From Bacteroidota bacterium (GTDB lineage Bacteria > Bacteroidota > Bacteroidia > B-17B0 > Aurantibacillaceae), in contig JAEZDS010000007.1 of assembly GCA_023433205.1 (NCBI GenBank), positions 1 through 54,470 of the forward strand: a stretch of 54,470 nucleotides of DNA, written 5' to 3'. Position numbers and translations under genes: made by a program. Every line of letters begins with the position of its first letter. Position 1 is the stretch's first letter. Below the pieces are notes generated by a model, which was not told the origin of the DNA, searched no databases, and saw nothing but the letters and a program-made list of their open reading frames with translations. Shown in pieces: positions 23,576 through 31,257 of the stretch.

Positions 23576-24004
23576 ATGGCACTTATTGTAAAGCGTTCCC
23601 GTCTGCCAAAGGCGGGAAAAGGGTTGTTCACTGATAAACCCATAAAAAAAAATGAAAAGGTGATTGAATACAGAGGTGAGATCATTAACTGGAAGGAATA
23701 CGAAAAACGGGTGGCTGAAGACAAGGACGGATATCTGTTCTTTATTAACAAGAACCGTTGTATTGATGCTTACAGCACTCCTCAGTACAAAGCCCGTTAT
23801 GCCAACGATGCCGCTGGTTTAAGCAAGGTGAAAGGTCTCAGAAACAACTGCAGTTATGAGATCTTTGGCGACAAATGTTTTATTGTGGCTGACCGCGACA
23901 TAAAAGCAGGAGAAGAAATTCTGGTTGATTACACCAGGGAATACTGGGATTGTGTAAAATATAATCTCAGGAACAACCTGTACAAGACCAAGAAACCCAT
24001 GTAG
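23576..24004 (+). CDS. SET domain protein (putative protein lysine methyltransferase)
   Basis: This 142-residue protein is a bare SET domain. It shows 'RLPKAGKGLFTDKPIKKNEKV' (the usual N-terminal strand region), 'VIEYRGEIINWKEY', 'GLRNNCSYEIF' (degenerate form of the NHSCxPN motif) and 'DIKAGEEILVDYTREYW' (the ELxxDY motif). SET domains transfer methyl groups from S-adenosylmethionine to protein lysines, mostly in eukaryotes; bacterial stand-alone versions have few known targets. The NHSC motif is changed, so activity is uncertain. The gene is followed 3 bp later by pth. No signal peptide is present, so a cytoplasmic target is expected. Confidence 0.82.
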   Translation: MALIVKRSRLPKAGKGLFTDKPIKKNEKVIEYRGEIINWKEYEKRVAEDKDGYLFFINKNRCIDAYSTPQYKARYANDAAGLSKVKGLRNNCSYEIFGDKCFIVADRDIKAGEEILVDYTREYWDCVKYNLRNNLYKTKKPM

Positions 24005-24007
24005 CTG

Positions 24008-24574
24008 ATGAGCAAATTCCTGATTGCTGGTTTAGGAAACATCGGCGAAGAGTACGCTGAAACCCGCCACAATATTGGTTTCAGGATCGCGGACAAACTG
24101 GCCGCGGATGCGGGGCAATCTTTTCTCCCCTCAAGATATGCCGATGTAGCGGAACTGAAACACAAGGGCAGGCTGCTGGTGGTGATAAAACCCACAACTT
24201 ATATGAACCTGAGCGGAAAAGCCGTTAATTACTGGATGCAGAAGGAAAAAATACCTATTGAGAACCTGCTGGTGCTTGTTGATGAACTTGCACTGCCGTT
24301 CGGGAAGATCAGGATAGGACCCAAAGGAAGTGATGGCGGGCACAACGGTTTAAAAAATATCCAGGAAGTACTGGGCACCAGTGTGTATGCAAGGCTGCGT
24401 TTTGGCATCGGAAATGAATTTAACAAAGGAAACCAGGTGAATTATGTGCTGGGAAGGTGGGATACCACTGAACTTCAGACACTGGATGCACGCGTTGAGG
24501 TGGCCGCCGATGCGGTGAAGGCTTTTGTATTTGCAGGGCTGCAAAGATGTATGAACGAGTTTAACAACAAATAG
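24008..24574 (+). CDS. pth: peptidyl-tRNA hydrolase
   Basis: Pth recycles peptidyl-tRNAs that fall off the ribosome. The 188-residue protein is full length, with 'LIAGLGNIGEEYAETRHNIGF' (catalytic His21), 'VVIKPTTYMNLSGKAVNYW', 'LVDELALPFGKIRIG' and 'SDGGHNGLKNI', all family signatures. The gene lies 3 bp after the SET gene and 18 bp before holB. Confidence 0.96.
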   Translation: MSKFLIAGLGNIGEEYAETRHNIGFRIADKLAADAGQSFLPSRYADVAELKHKGRLLVVIKPTTYMNLSGKAVNYWMQKEKIPIENLLVLVDELALPFGKIRIGPKGSDGGHNGLKNIQEVLGTSVYARLRFGIGNEFNKGNQVNYVLGRWDTTELQTLDARVEVAADAVKAFVFAGLQRCMNEFNNK

Positions 24575-24592
24575 TACTGTTCAAATGCTGTG

Positions 24593-25741
24593 ATGGAAAC
24601 TGCCAGATTAACTCATGAATTGTTGTATGAGGCCATTGTTGGTCAGGAGGAGGCCTGTGGCAGGCTGCGGGCAATGGTAAACGACAACAGGGTTCCGCAC
24701 GCGCTTATGTTCACAGGAAGATCGGGGAGTGGCAATCTTGCCGCAGCATTTGTATTTGCACGTCATCTTTTTTGTAAGTCGCCCCGGCCGCAAGGACCCT
24801 GCAACAGCTGCAGCTCATGTAGCCAGGTGGGAAAACTGGCGCATCCCGATCTGCACCTGGTTTTTCCAATCATCAAAAGTAAAAATACCGGCAGCAGCGA
24901 CAATTTCCTGCCTGAATTCAGAGAGGCCATTCTTGATGATATGTACCTCACAGAAAATAAGTGGACAGGGTTAATGGATGCCGGCAACAAACAGCCGGTT
25001 ATTCCTGTTGAAGAGGCCAACAGTATTCTGCGGAAATTAAGCTACACCAGTTACGAGGGCTCATATAAAATGATGGTGATCTGGCAGCCTGAAAGAATGA
25101 ACGCCGAAAGCGCCAACCGTTTGCTGAAGATACTGGAGGAACCGCCGGAAAAAACTGTATTTGTGCTGGTTTGTCACCAGCCGGATAAGTTGTTGCCTAC
25201 CATTATCTCGCGGGTGCAGCAGGTGCCATTTTATCCGGTGCAGGAGGAGGCAATAACCGAAGCTTTAATAAAAAGATTTAACGTTGGCGCGGAGGCCGCA
25301 CGGCAGGCGGCATTGCTGGCCGATGGAAATTTCGCAGAGGCGGTTGCCAGTCTTTCACAAGACGACGAAGGGGTTTCTCTGCTTGCCGGTTTCCAGGCTT
25401 TTATGAGGCTGGCGGTGCGTTTTGATGGTATACAGGCAGTTAACTGGGTGGAAGAAAAAGCAACTGCCGGACGCGAAAAACAAAAACAGTTCCTGCAGTA
25501 CGCACTTCAGGTATTTCGCGATAGCCTGATGTTCAATTACGGCGACAAAAGCCTGGTGAGGCTGAGCGGTGCCGAGCTGCAGTTTCTGGAAAAATTCGGC
25601 CCCTTCATTAATCGGCGAAATTACGAGGAGCTTGTTGAAGAATATAACAACAGCTACTATTACATTGAACGCAATGCCAATGCAAAGGTGGTATTTCTCG
25701 ACCTGCTTCTAAGAACAGCTGAACTGCTGGGAAGAAAATAA
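24593..25741 (+). CDS. holB: DNA polymerase III delta' subunit-like clamp loader protein
   Basis: This 382-residue AAA+ protein resembles delta' and the N-terminal part of DnaX. It shows 'RVPHALMFTGRSGSGNLAAA', where the P-loop lysine is Asn (GSGN), as expected of a non-ATP-binding delta'. Then come the four-Cys zinc module 'GPCNSCSSCSQV', 'RKLSYTSYEGSYKMMVIW', 'ANRLLKILEEPPEKTVFVLV' and 'TIISRVQQVPFYP', containing the SRC-like arginine-finger region (SRVQ). I use the ATG at 24593; a GTG one codon earlier is the alternative. It acts in the replisome clamp loader. The gene ends the plus-strand run, and a terminator follows. Confidence 0.9.
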   Translation: METARLTHELLYEAIVGQEEACGRLRAMVNDNRVPHALMFTGRSGSGNLAAAFVFARHLFCKSPRPQGPCNSCSSCSQVGKLAHPDLHLVFPIIKSKNTGSSDNFLPEFREAILDDMYLTENKWTGLMDAGNKQPVIPVEEANSILRKLSYTSYEGSYKMMVIWQPERMNAESANRLLKILEEPPEKTVFVLVCHQPDKLLPTIISRVQQVPFYPVQEEAITEALIKRFNVGAEAARQAALLADGNFAEAVASLSQDDEGVSLLAGFQAFMRLAVRFDGIQAVNWVEEKATAGREKQKQFLQYALQVFRDSLMFNYGDKSLVRLSGAELQFLEKFGPFINRRNYEELVEEYNNSYYYIERNANAKVVFLDLLLRTAELLGRK

Positions 25742-25744
25742 AAA

Positions 25745-25770
25745 AGCTGCCGTCCGACAGCTCTTTTTTT
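25745..25770 (+). terminator. rho-independent terminator between convergent genes
   Basis: Arms agctgccg (25745-25752) and cgacagct (25755-25762) form an imperfect hairpin followed by a T run at 25764-25770. The A run on the other side (25741-25745) lets it also serve the convergent minus-strand PKD gene. Confidence 0.75.
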
Positions 25771-25797
25771 AAGCAGATATCATACTAAACATGAAGC

Positions 25798-27993
25798 TTA
25801 TCTGCCCAGGATCAGTTTTCTGGTGATGTTTTCCCCACCAATACTCAGTCTGATCATGTAGAGCCCCGGCGGCTGGTCTGAAAGATCAATTTTTTTTCCG
25901 CCTGGGTCATAGCTGCTTGCTGAACCCCGCTGAACGGTTCTTCCCAGCGCGTCGCTGATAACATAGTCAATATTGCCTTCGAAATTTGTTACCGAGAGAA
26001 CTAAAAAGTCTTCTACAGGATTGGGATACAGATTTAACTCAGCGCCGCTCCACTGATCTTCAGCAATGTCAAGCACAACCGTAGCTGGACTTACTACATT
26101 CACATGATAAAGTGTGCCGCCTGATCTGTAAACGCTGTAGGATGAACAGGCGGTGGCTGTGGAACCGCAGCTGGCGGTAACAGTAAGACAGATATTGTAA
26201 TTGCCAGAGGCAGTATAAGTGTGCGAAGCGTACATGCCGTTTGAGGTAGTGCCATCGCCCCATGACCAGTTCGCTGCACTCACATTCCACGGGTACGAGG
26301 GAACTGCATGCCAGTGCTGAGGGAGTGAAGCAGGATATAATTGAAACCCTGCATTTGCAGTACATGGTACTCCGGTTACATTTATGGCCTGCACAATGCT
26401 GTCGGAACACTGAGGATCGGTAGCGCTCACTACTTTGTGCAGCACGTAGTGTGTGCCACCATTGGCGTAAATGTGCGAGGTGGTTTTCCCCTGTCCCGTT
26501 GTGCCATCACCAAATTTCCAGAAATAAAAGCCGGCAGAAGTAGTATCGTTGTTCTCAAATATTACGTTGCCTGACTGTGTTAGGGTGTGGGTGATGACAG
26601 CCTTTATATTGCACAGATAAGTGTTCACCAGAATCGTGTGGCTGATGCTGGAACTGCAGTTTGCAATAGTGGGATGAGTGGCGGTAAGCATTACAGTGTA
26701 GAAACCATTGGCCGGGAATATATATGAAGGTGATACTGCAGTACTTGTTGCTGAGCCGCTGCCGAAATTCCACAGATAGCCGGTACCTGATACCGTGCCT
26801 GTACTTGTATTGCTGAAAGTTACACTGCCCTGTTGTGTCTGCGAAAAGCTGAAACCGGCACTCAGCTGGCAGGGATTGACGTTGTTTACAGTAATTGTGT
26901 CAACAATGGTGTCGTTGCAGCCGCCGCTGGTTACAAAGTACAAGGTAACCGTTTGTGTGCCGTTGGCTGTGTAGGTGTGGGCGGCCTGCTGGTTGCCAAT
27001 TGCGGTATAGTTAACTGCACCGAAGGTCCAGTTGTAATAGGTTGATCCGGTTGCGGGTACTGACGTACTTGTAAAATTAATGGTGCCATTTGAACCTGCA
27101 GAATAAATAAATGAGGCATTGCAGGTATAGGTATTTATCAGCAGCTGTAGCGTTTTGGTTGAAATGCATGACGGAGAGGTGTTGTTGTTCACCAGTAATT
27201 GTATGGTGTAAGAGCCATTCTGCGCGTACGTGTGGGTGGGTGATGTCAGTGAAGAGTTCCCTCCATCACCAAAATTCCAGGTGTAACTGCTGGTTGCAAC
27301 GGTTCCGGTTGAGGTATTGGTAAACAGTATCTGCCCGTTTGGCTGCTGGGTATAGGTGAAGTCGGGCAGCAGGTTGCAGACATTGCTCACCGTTACTGAC
27401 TGTGATATAGAATCGATACAAAGCGGGGTGGTGCTGTTTGTCATGTATAGTTTTACAGTGTAGGTGGTGTTGGCTGTGTAGGTTATATTTGGCGATGTTT
27501 GGCTGCTGGTTTGTCCGTTGCCAAAATCCCAGAAATAGGTTGTTCCGCTTACTGAGCCAGATGACAGGTTGCTGAAGAAGACTTGTCCGTATGGCCCTGT
27601 GGTCCACGAAAAATTGGGAGTCGCGGTACAGATATTGTTAACCAGAAGTGTGTACGCGGCTGTGGAAGAGCAGGTGGGAAGAGATGTAAAAATGGTGACA
27701 TTCACCGTATAGGTGCCGTTGTTTGTGTATTGTGCGCTTGCAGTGAGTGTACTGGCCGACAAAAATGTGTTATTGCCGAAATTCCACTGAAGGGTGTAAG
27801 TGGCTGCAGGCGTCACTGAAACGCTGAATGCAACAAAGCCGTTGGGGTGTAAACTGGAGCTGACCACCGGAGTGCAGGTTTGAGCAATTGAGGCTGTTCT
27901 TATTGCTGCAAGCAGTATCACTGTTGCCGTGCGGAAAGCCGCCGGACAACTATGTTTCAGGGAAACGATCAGGTTCAAAATTTGTTTCATCAT
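25798..27993 (-). CDS. secreted seven-PKD protein with T9SS type A signal
   Basis: This 731-residue surface protein has an N-terminal signal region (hydrophobic 'TATVILLAAIRTASIAQ' after a longer than usual lead) and seven consecutive PKD-like repeats of about 85 residues. Their cores are WNFGNN, WDFGNG, WNFGDG, WTFGAV, WNFGSG, WKFGDG and WSWGDG, separated by Cys-containing linkers. The C-terminal 75 residues are a T9SS type A domain ('ELNLYPNPVEDFLVLSV', 'GLYMIRLSIGG', 'RKLILGR'). PKD arrays act as adhesive or spacer modules. The start at 27993 (or 27990) leaves one base after the stop of the upstream PKD lipoprotein gene; an ATG at 28029 would overlap it. This is the last gene of the sigma factor operon. 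Confidence 0.87.
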   Translation of the reverse strand: MMKQILNLIVSLKHSCPAAFRTATVILLAAIRTASIAQTCTPVVSSSLHPNGFVAFSVSVTPAATYTLQWNFGNNTFLSASTLTASAQYTNNGTYTVNVTIFTSLPTCSSTAAYTLLVNNICTATPNFSWTTGPYGQVFFSNLSSGSVSGTTYFWDFGNGQTSSQTSPNITYTANTTYTVKLYMTNSTTPLCIDSISQSVTVSNVCNLLPDFTYTQQPNGQILFTNTSTGTVATSSYTWNFGDGGNSSLTSPTHTYAQNGSYTIQLLVNNNTSPSCISTKTLQLLINTYTCNASFIYSAGSNGTINFTSTSVPATGSTYYNWTFGAVNYTAIGNQQAAHTYTANGTQTVTLYFVTSGGCNDTIVDTITVNNVNPCQLSAGFSFSQTQQGSVTFSNTSTGTVSGTGYLWNFGSGSATSTAVSPSYIFPANGFYTVMLTATHPTIANCSSSISHTILVNTYLCNIKAVITHTLTQSGNVIFENNDTTSAGFYFWKFGDGTTGQGKTTSHIYANGGTHYVLHKVVSATDPQCSDSIVQAINVTGVPCTANAGFQLYPASLPQHWHAVPSYPWNVSAANWSWGDGTTSNGMYASHTYTASGNYNICLTVTASCGSTATACSSYSVYRSGGTLYHVNVVSPATVVLDIAEDQWSGAELNLYPNPVEDFLVLSVTNFEGNIDYVISDALGRTVQRGSASSYDPGGKKIDLSDQPPGLYMIRLSIGGENITRKLILGR

Positions 27994-27994
27994 T

Positions 27995-29098
27995 TCATTT
28001 ATAAGACACGGCGATAACGGTTTCGGCATTTTCTATTTTTACAGTCTTTGTGCCATCCGAAACCACACAGCTGAATCTTATTTTTAATTTCCGGGTTGGT
28101 TCACCTTTTTCGTTCAATGTGTACGGTTCGCTGCCGGTAATTTCGAAATAGCTATCGGCGGGCTGTTCAGCAAGGGCGGAAGTTAAGGTTGCGCCACTTT
28201 TGTCGCGCCACGCAATGGTGCAGGCCGAGAGCTGATTTGCCGGAAGATAAACAGGTGAATCAATAGTGTAATTTGTTGTGCAGGATGAAACGTCGTTGCC
28301 GGTTGCAGCGTTGTATTTGCTGGTTACCGTGCGCCCTTCGCTGTCGGTTACACGTAAAGTAACCGCGTAACTGCCTGCTATGCCGAATTGGTGCATTGGC
28401 GAAGGTTCTGTGCTGCGGCTGCCATCGCCAAAACTCCAGTCATAGGTAAAAGGCGCTTTACCTGTGGTTTTCTGAGAGAACAGAATGGTGCTGGCATCAA
28501 TTGATTGCGCCGAAATTTCGGTGCGTAAAGCGTCCCGCGAAAAGTCAATAACATTGCAGCTGGTTCCTGTACATCCGTTACTGCCTGTAACCGTCAGGCA
28601 TACATTGTATCGGCCTGCCTTTGTATAGGTGTGCTGGGGCTGCGCGATATTGCTTTGCGAACCATCGCCGAAGTCCCAGTTATAACTGATCGCGGATTTA
28701 TTATAAAGGCCGTTAAATTTAACCGTTGTTTCCGAGGCGTCGCTTATGGCAAACTCGCGGTAATCAGCAGCAAAAGCACTGTCGGCCAGTACAGGTGCTG
28801 AAGCAGCGGAAAGCTGGCTGTTGTTTAGCGAAAGCTCGAATGTTTCACCGCAGTCAGCGCAATCAGTTCTCTGCAGTTTTCCGTTAAAAGAGTAAAGGCC
28901 TTCGGAATTCTGGCTGTACGAAGAATACATATAATAATTGTCGTGACCCGCTTTTAACTCCACACTTTCTCCGCCGAGCACAGCCTTAAAGCTAAACACT
29001 GCTTCGTTCTCTATGAAGTTTTCCGGATAGCGTTTCTTTTCACAACCCAGTACAAGCAGCAAGATAAGCGAAATGGATATTTTACCTGTGGTTTTCAA
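27995..29098 (-). CDS. PKD-domain lipoprotein
   Basis: This 367-residue protein starts with a lipoprotein signal (ISLILLLVLGCEKK, lipidated Cys19). The N-terminal 130 residues are unrecognised and contain 'TDCADCGETFEL'. Two PKD domains follow ('ISYNWDFGDGSQSN', 'AGRYNVCLTVTG'; 'FTYDWSFGDGSRST', 'AGSYAVTLRVTD'), then a C-terminal beta region of about 110 residues. It overlaps the upstream anti-sigma/barrel gene by 4 bp and is 1 bp from the downstream PKD T9SS gene. An outer-membrane or surface partner of the barrel protein is a reasonable guess, but this is inference. Confidence 0.85.
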   Translation of the reverse strand: MKTTGKISISLILLLVLGCEKKRYPENFIENEAVFSFKAVLGGESVELKAGHDNYYMYSSYSQNSEGLYSFNGKLQRTDCADCGETFELSLNNSQLSAASAPVLADSAFAADYREFAISDASETTVKFNGLYNKSAISYNWDFGDGSQSNIAQPQHTYTKAGRYNVCLTVTGSNGCTGTSCNVIDFSRDALRTEISAQSIDASTILFSQKTTGKAPFTYDWSFGDGSRSTEPSPMHQFGIAGSYAVTLRVTDSEGRTVTSKYNAATGNDVSSCTTNYTIDSPVYLPANQLSACTIAWRDKSGATLTSALAEQPADSYFEITGSEPYTLNEKGEPTRKLKIRFSCVVSDGTKTVKIENAETVIAVSYK

Positions 29099-30507
29099 TA
29101 TTGTTTAAACTTATAACTTAACATCAGCCTTGCGCCCTGATTACGTTCATTATGCGGTGCGGCAAAAAACCCGTTATTTTTTACATCACTAAGGCCTAAA
29201 TAAAATTCGGCATGTAAGACGAACCGCGCCGCGAACTGATGCCGGTAAAAAAGAGAGAGCTGCGAGTCGAACATGGTAAATCCATCGGTATAGCCCCTGG
29301 TTGAATATATTTTTTGATTTTGTCGTGCGCCCATTTTTGTGGAATAGGTGGTTACCTCTGATTCCACATCAAACAGGTAGTAAAGACCATAACCTGCTCC
29401 AAGTTGTTGTCGGCCATTGATCTCATAAGAAATACGCAGTGGCAAACCCAGGTAGTGTAATTTTACCGGTGTTATCTCAGTTACTTCACTTTCTTCACCA
29501 AATGAATACCTGGCAGTTTTTGAGCTGTGTGTGTAAGATGACAGGTGGCCGGTACGCCTGTATTGAAAACCAAAGGAGAGCAATACTTTCTGGGCAGCCT
29601 GGCTCTGATAGTGTATTCCCGCTGCCAGATTGAAACCTCTTGCTTCATTAGCCCCCTGCCACCCCATTACGTAATCAGTTCCTGCTTCAAGGTTGAGCTG
29701 ACTGTAGGTGGTTTTTTTGGCAAGCAGACTGTCGGGCACCAATAAACCGCTGTTGACCGATGCTGACTTTGCAGCTGCGGCCGTTTGCTGTGTCTGCCCT
29801 GCGGTACTGGTGGTTTCGTTCGCCTGCTTCTCCGTAATGGTATCTGCAACGTTTGTTATAGCATCAGTTGCAACCTGGCTTGTCTGCTCATTTTCTTTAA
29901 GTGCGCCGGTTTTTTCCTGATGGTCATTTTGGATACCCGCTGAAGGGGAATGAAGACCTTCGTTCACCGCTGCTTTTTTCTCAATGCCTGCAATTTTATT
30001 GTCGTTTGCAGAAACGGTATTCTTCCTGCTGAGTAAAATTTGCGCCTCAGGTGCAAATTGTTGCAAAAGGGCTGATACAGCATCATCATCGCGTTTGTAC
30101 GGAGCTTTTGATGAGGCCGCACCCGACTTTGTTATAGTCGCTTGGTTGTTAATTCTCACGTTTGCTGACTGTGCAGGTTCTGCAGAATTTGGTTCGGCCA
30201 CAGATTGAAGAGCATGCTTCGGCCTGTTTGGAGTTGCTGCATTTATATAATCGTTATTACTGGGGGTGGCTGAAGCGGCCAGCGGCGTGGTACCGTCTTC
30301 AGGTGATGCCGGTTGCTGAATATAGAGCGCCGTTACAAAAATGATCAGTCCTGAAAATAACAATGCGCCAGGGAGCAGTATATTTTTCCAGTTTCTTTTT
30401 TTATCCAGCAATGCAGCCGCTTTTTCCCATTCCTTCTCCTCAAATGGAAATTCCTTTGATTCTACGAGAGAACGCAGTGTTGCTTTAAATTTATCCTCGT
30501 TATTCAT
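29095..30507 (-). CDS. putative dual-membrane-spanning anti-sigma factor (anti-sigma head, TM, linker, beta-barrel)
   Basis: The 470-residue protein has four parts. Residues 1-41 are a cytoplasmic, acidic helical head with 'FPFEEKEWEKAAALLDKKRNW', as in Bacteroidota anti-sigma factors. Residues 43-63 are one transmembrane helix (ILLPGALLFSGLIIFVTALYI region). Residues 65-265 are a low-complexity linker rich in Ala, Asn, Thr, Gln and Ser. Residues 268-470 alternate in the manner of an outer-membrane beta-barrel ('YSQLNLEAGTDYVMGW', 'HYLGLPLRISYEI', 'QLGAGYGLYYLF') and end in an aromatic residue (SYKFKQY). This layout fits the dual membrane-spanning anti-sigma factors known from Bacteroides. 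The gene overlaps the ECF sigma factor gene by 8 bp, strong support for a sigma/anti-sigma pair. Confidence 0.8.
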   Translation of the reverse strand: MNNEDKFKATLRSLVESKEFPFEEKEWEKAAALLDKKRNWKNILLPGALLFSGLIIFVTALYIQQPASPEDGTTPLAASATPSNNDYINAATPNRPKHALQSVAEPNSAEPAQSANVRINNQATITKSGAASSKAPYKRDDDAVSALLQQFAPEAQILLSRKNTVSANDNKIAGIEKKAAVNEGLHSPSAGIQNDHQEKTGALKENEQTSQVATDAITNVADTITEKQANETTSTAGQTQQTAAAAKSASVNSGLLVPDSLLAKKTTYSQLNLEAGTDYVMGWQGANEARGFNLAAGIHYQSQAAQKVLLSFGFQYRRTGHLSSYTHSSKTARYSFGEESEVTEITPVKLHYLGLPLRISYEINGRQQLGAGYGLYYLFDVESEVTTYSTKMGARQNQKIYSTRGYTDGFTMFDSQLSLFYRHQFAARFVLHAEFYLGLSDVKNNGFFAAPHNERNQGARLMLSYKFKQY

Positions 30508-31102
30508 CCGCGCTCACTTTAATGGTTTGGTCCTGCAAAATCATTTCTTTTAATTTTTCCCTTGCCGCATTCAGGTGCCATTTTGATGTGCCTTCTGAGA
30601 TAGCGAGCATTTCAGCTATTTCCCTGTGTTTATATCCATCGATAAAATACAGATTAAACACTTGTCTGCTTGCGGGGGGCAATTTCGCTATAAAGGCGTA
30701 GATCTGATCGGCGTTAATTTTGGCTACAGCCTGATTCATATCGGCATAGTCGGCATCATCAAAATAGCTGTCTACATAGTTGATGTTTGAAGTGTGGTTT
30801 TTGTCTTTTTTATATTCGTTTATGAGCGTGTTGATCATTATTTTCCTTGCCCAGGGCTTAAATGGCGTGCCTGCATTAAAAGAGTCCAGATGTTTGAGGA
30901 TCTTGTAGAAACCAAGGTTCAGTACTTCCTTGGCCCTGTCCTGGTTGTGAGTATATCTTAAACAAATACTCATAAAATAACTATATGTGGCCTTGTAAAG
31001 GGCATATTCAGCCTTTCGCTCTTTTCTGATGCAACTTTCTATTAGCGCTTGCTGAATGTCCATAGAGCAGGGGTCTTTCCACCATACAAGTGGAAATTGC
31101 AT
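30500..31102 (-). CDS. ECF-type RNA polymerase sigma factor
   Basis: The 200-residue protein has sigma region 2 ('YALYKATYSYFMSICLRYT', 'DRAKEVLNLGFYKILKHLDSF', 'FKPWARKIMINTLINEYKKD') and region 4 ('LPPASRQVFNLYFIDGYKH', 'EIAEMLAISEGTSKWHLNAA', 'REKLKEMI'). The region 4 HTH is intact. A second ATG at 31063 (MDIQQALIESC) would remove 13 residues and fits the family better; the first ATG cannot be excluded. The protein should redirect RNA polymerase to a small regulon, most likely including its own operon. The next gene overlaps it by 8 bp and encodes the likely anti-sigma factor. Confidence 0.92.
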   Translation of the reverse strand: MQFPLVWWKDPCSMDIQQALIESCIRKERKAEYALYKATYSYFMSICLRYTHNQDRAKEVLNLGFYKILKHLDSFNAGTPFKPWARKIMINTLINEYKKDKNHTSNINYVDSYFDDADYADMNQAVAKINADQIYAFIAKLPPASRQVFNLYFIDGYKHREIAEMLAISEGTSKWHLNAAREKLKEMILQDQTIKVSADE

Positions 31103-31257
31103 TTAGTTGGGTGGATATTTTAAAAAAATTGCCTGTGAGTATGTTTTAATACCCATTACCCAAACATAAGACATTTTGCCGCTCTTTGTACACGGTACAG
31201 CATTCAGAGCGCTTGTCTGGCAATACAAAGATCAGGGGCTGTTGGTTGGGGCGGTTG

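Noticed and set aside
24740..24850. Inactivating mutation in the holB P-loop (GSGN)
   Set aside because: Delta' subunits commonly lack a functional P-loop; the zinc Cys module and other motifs are intact.
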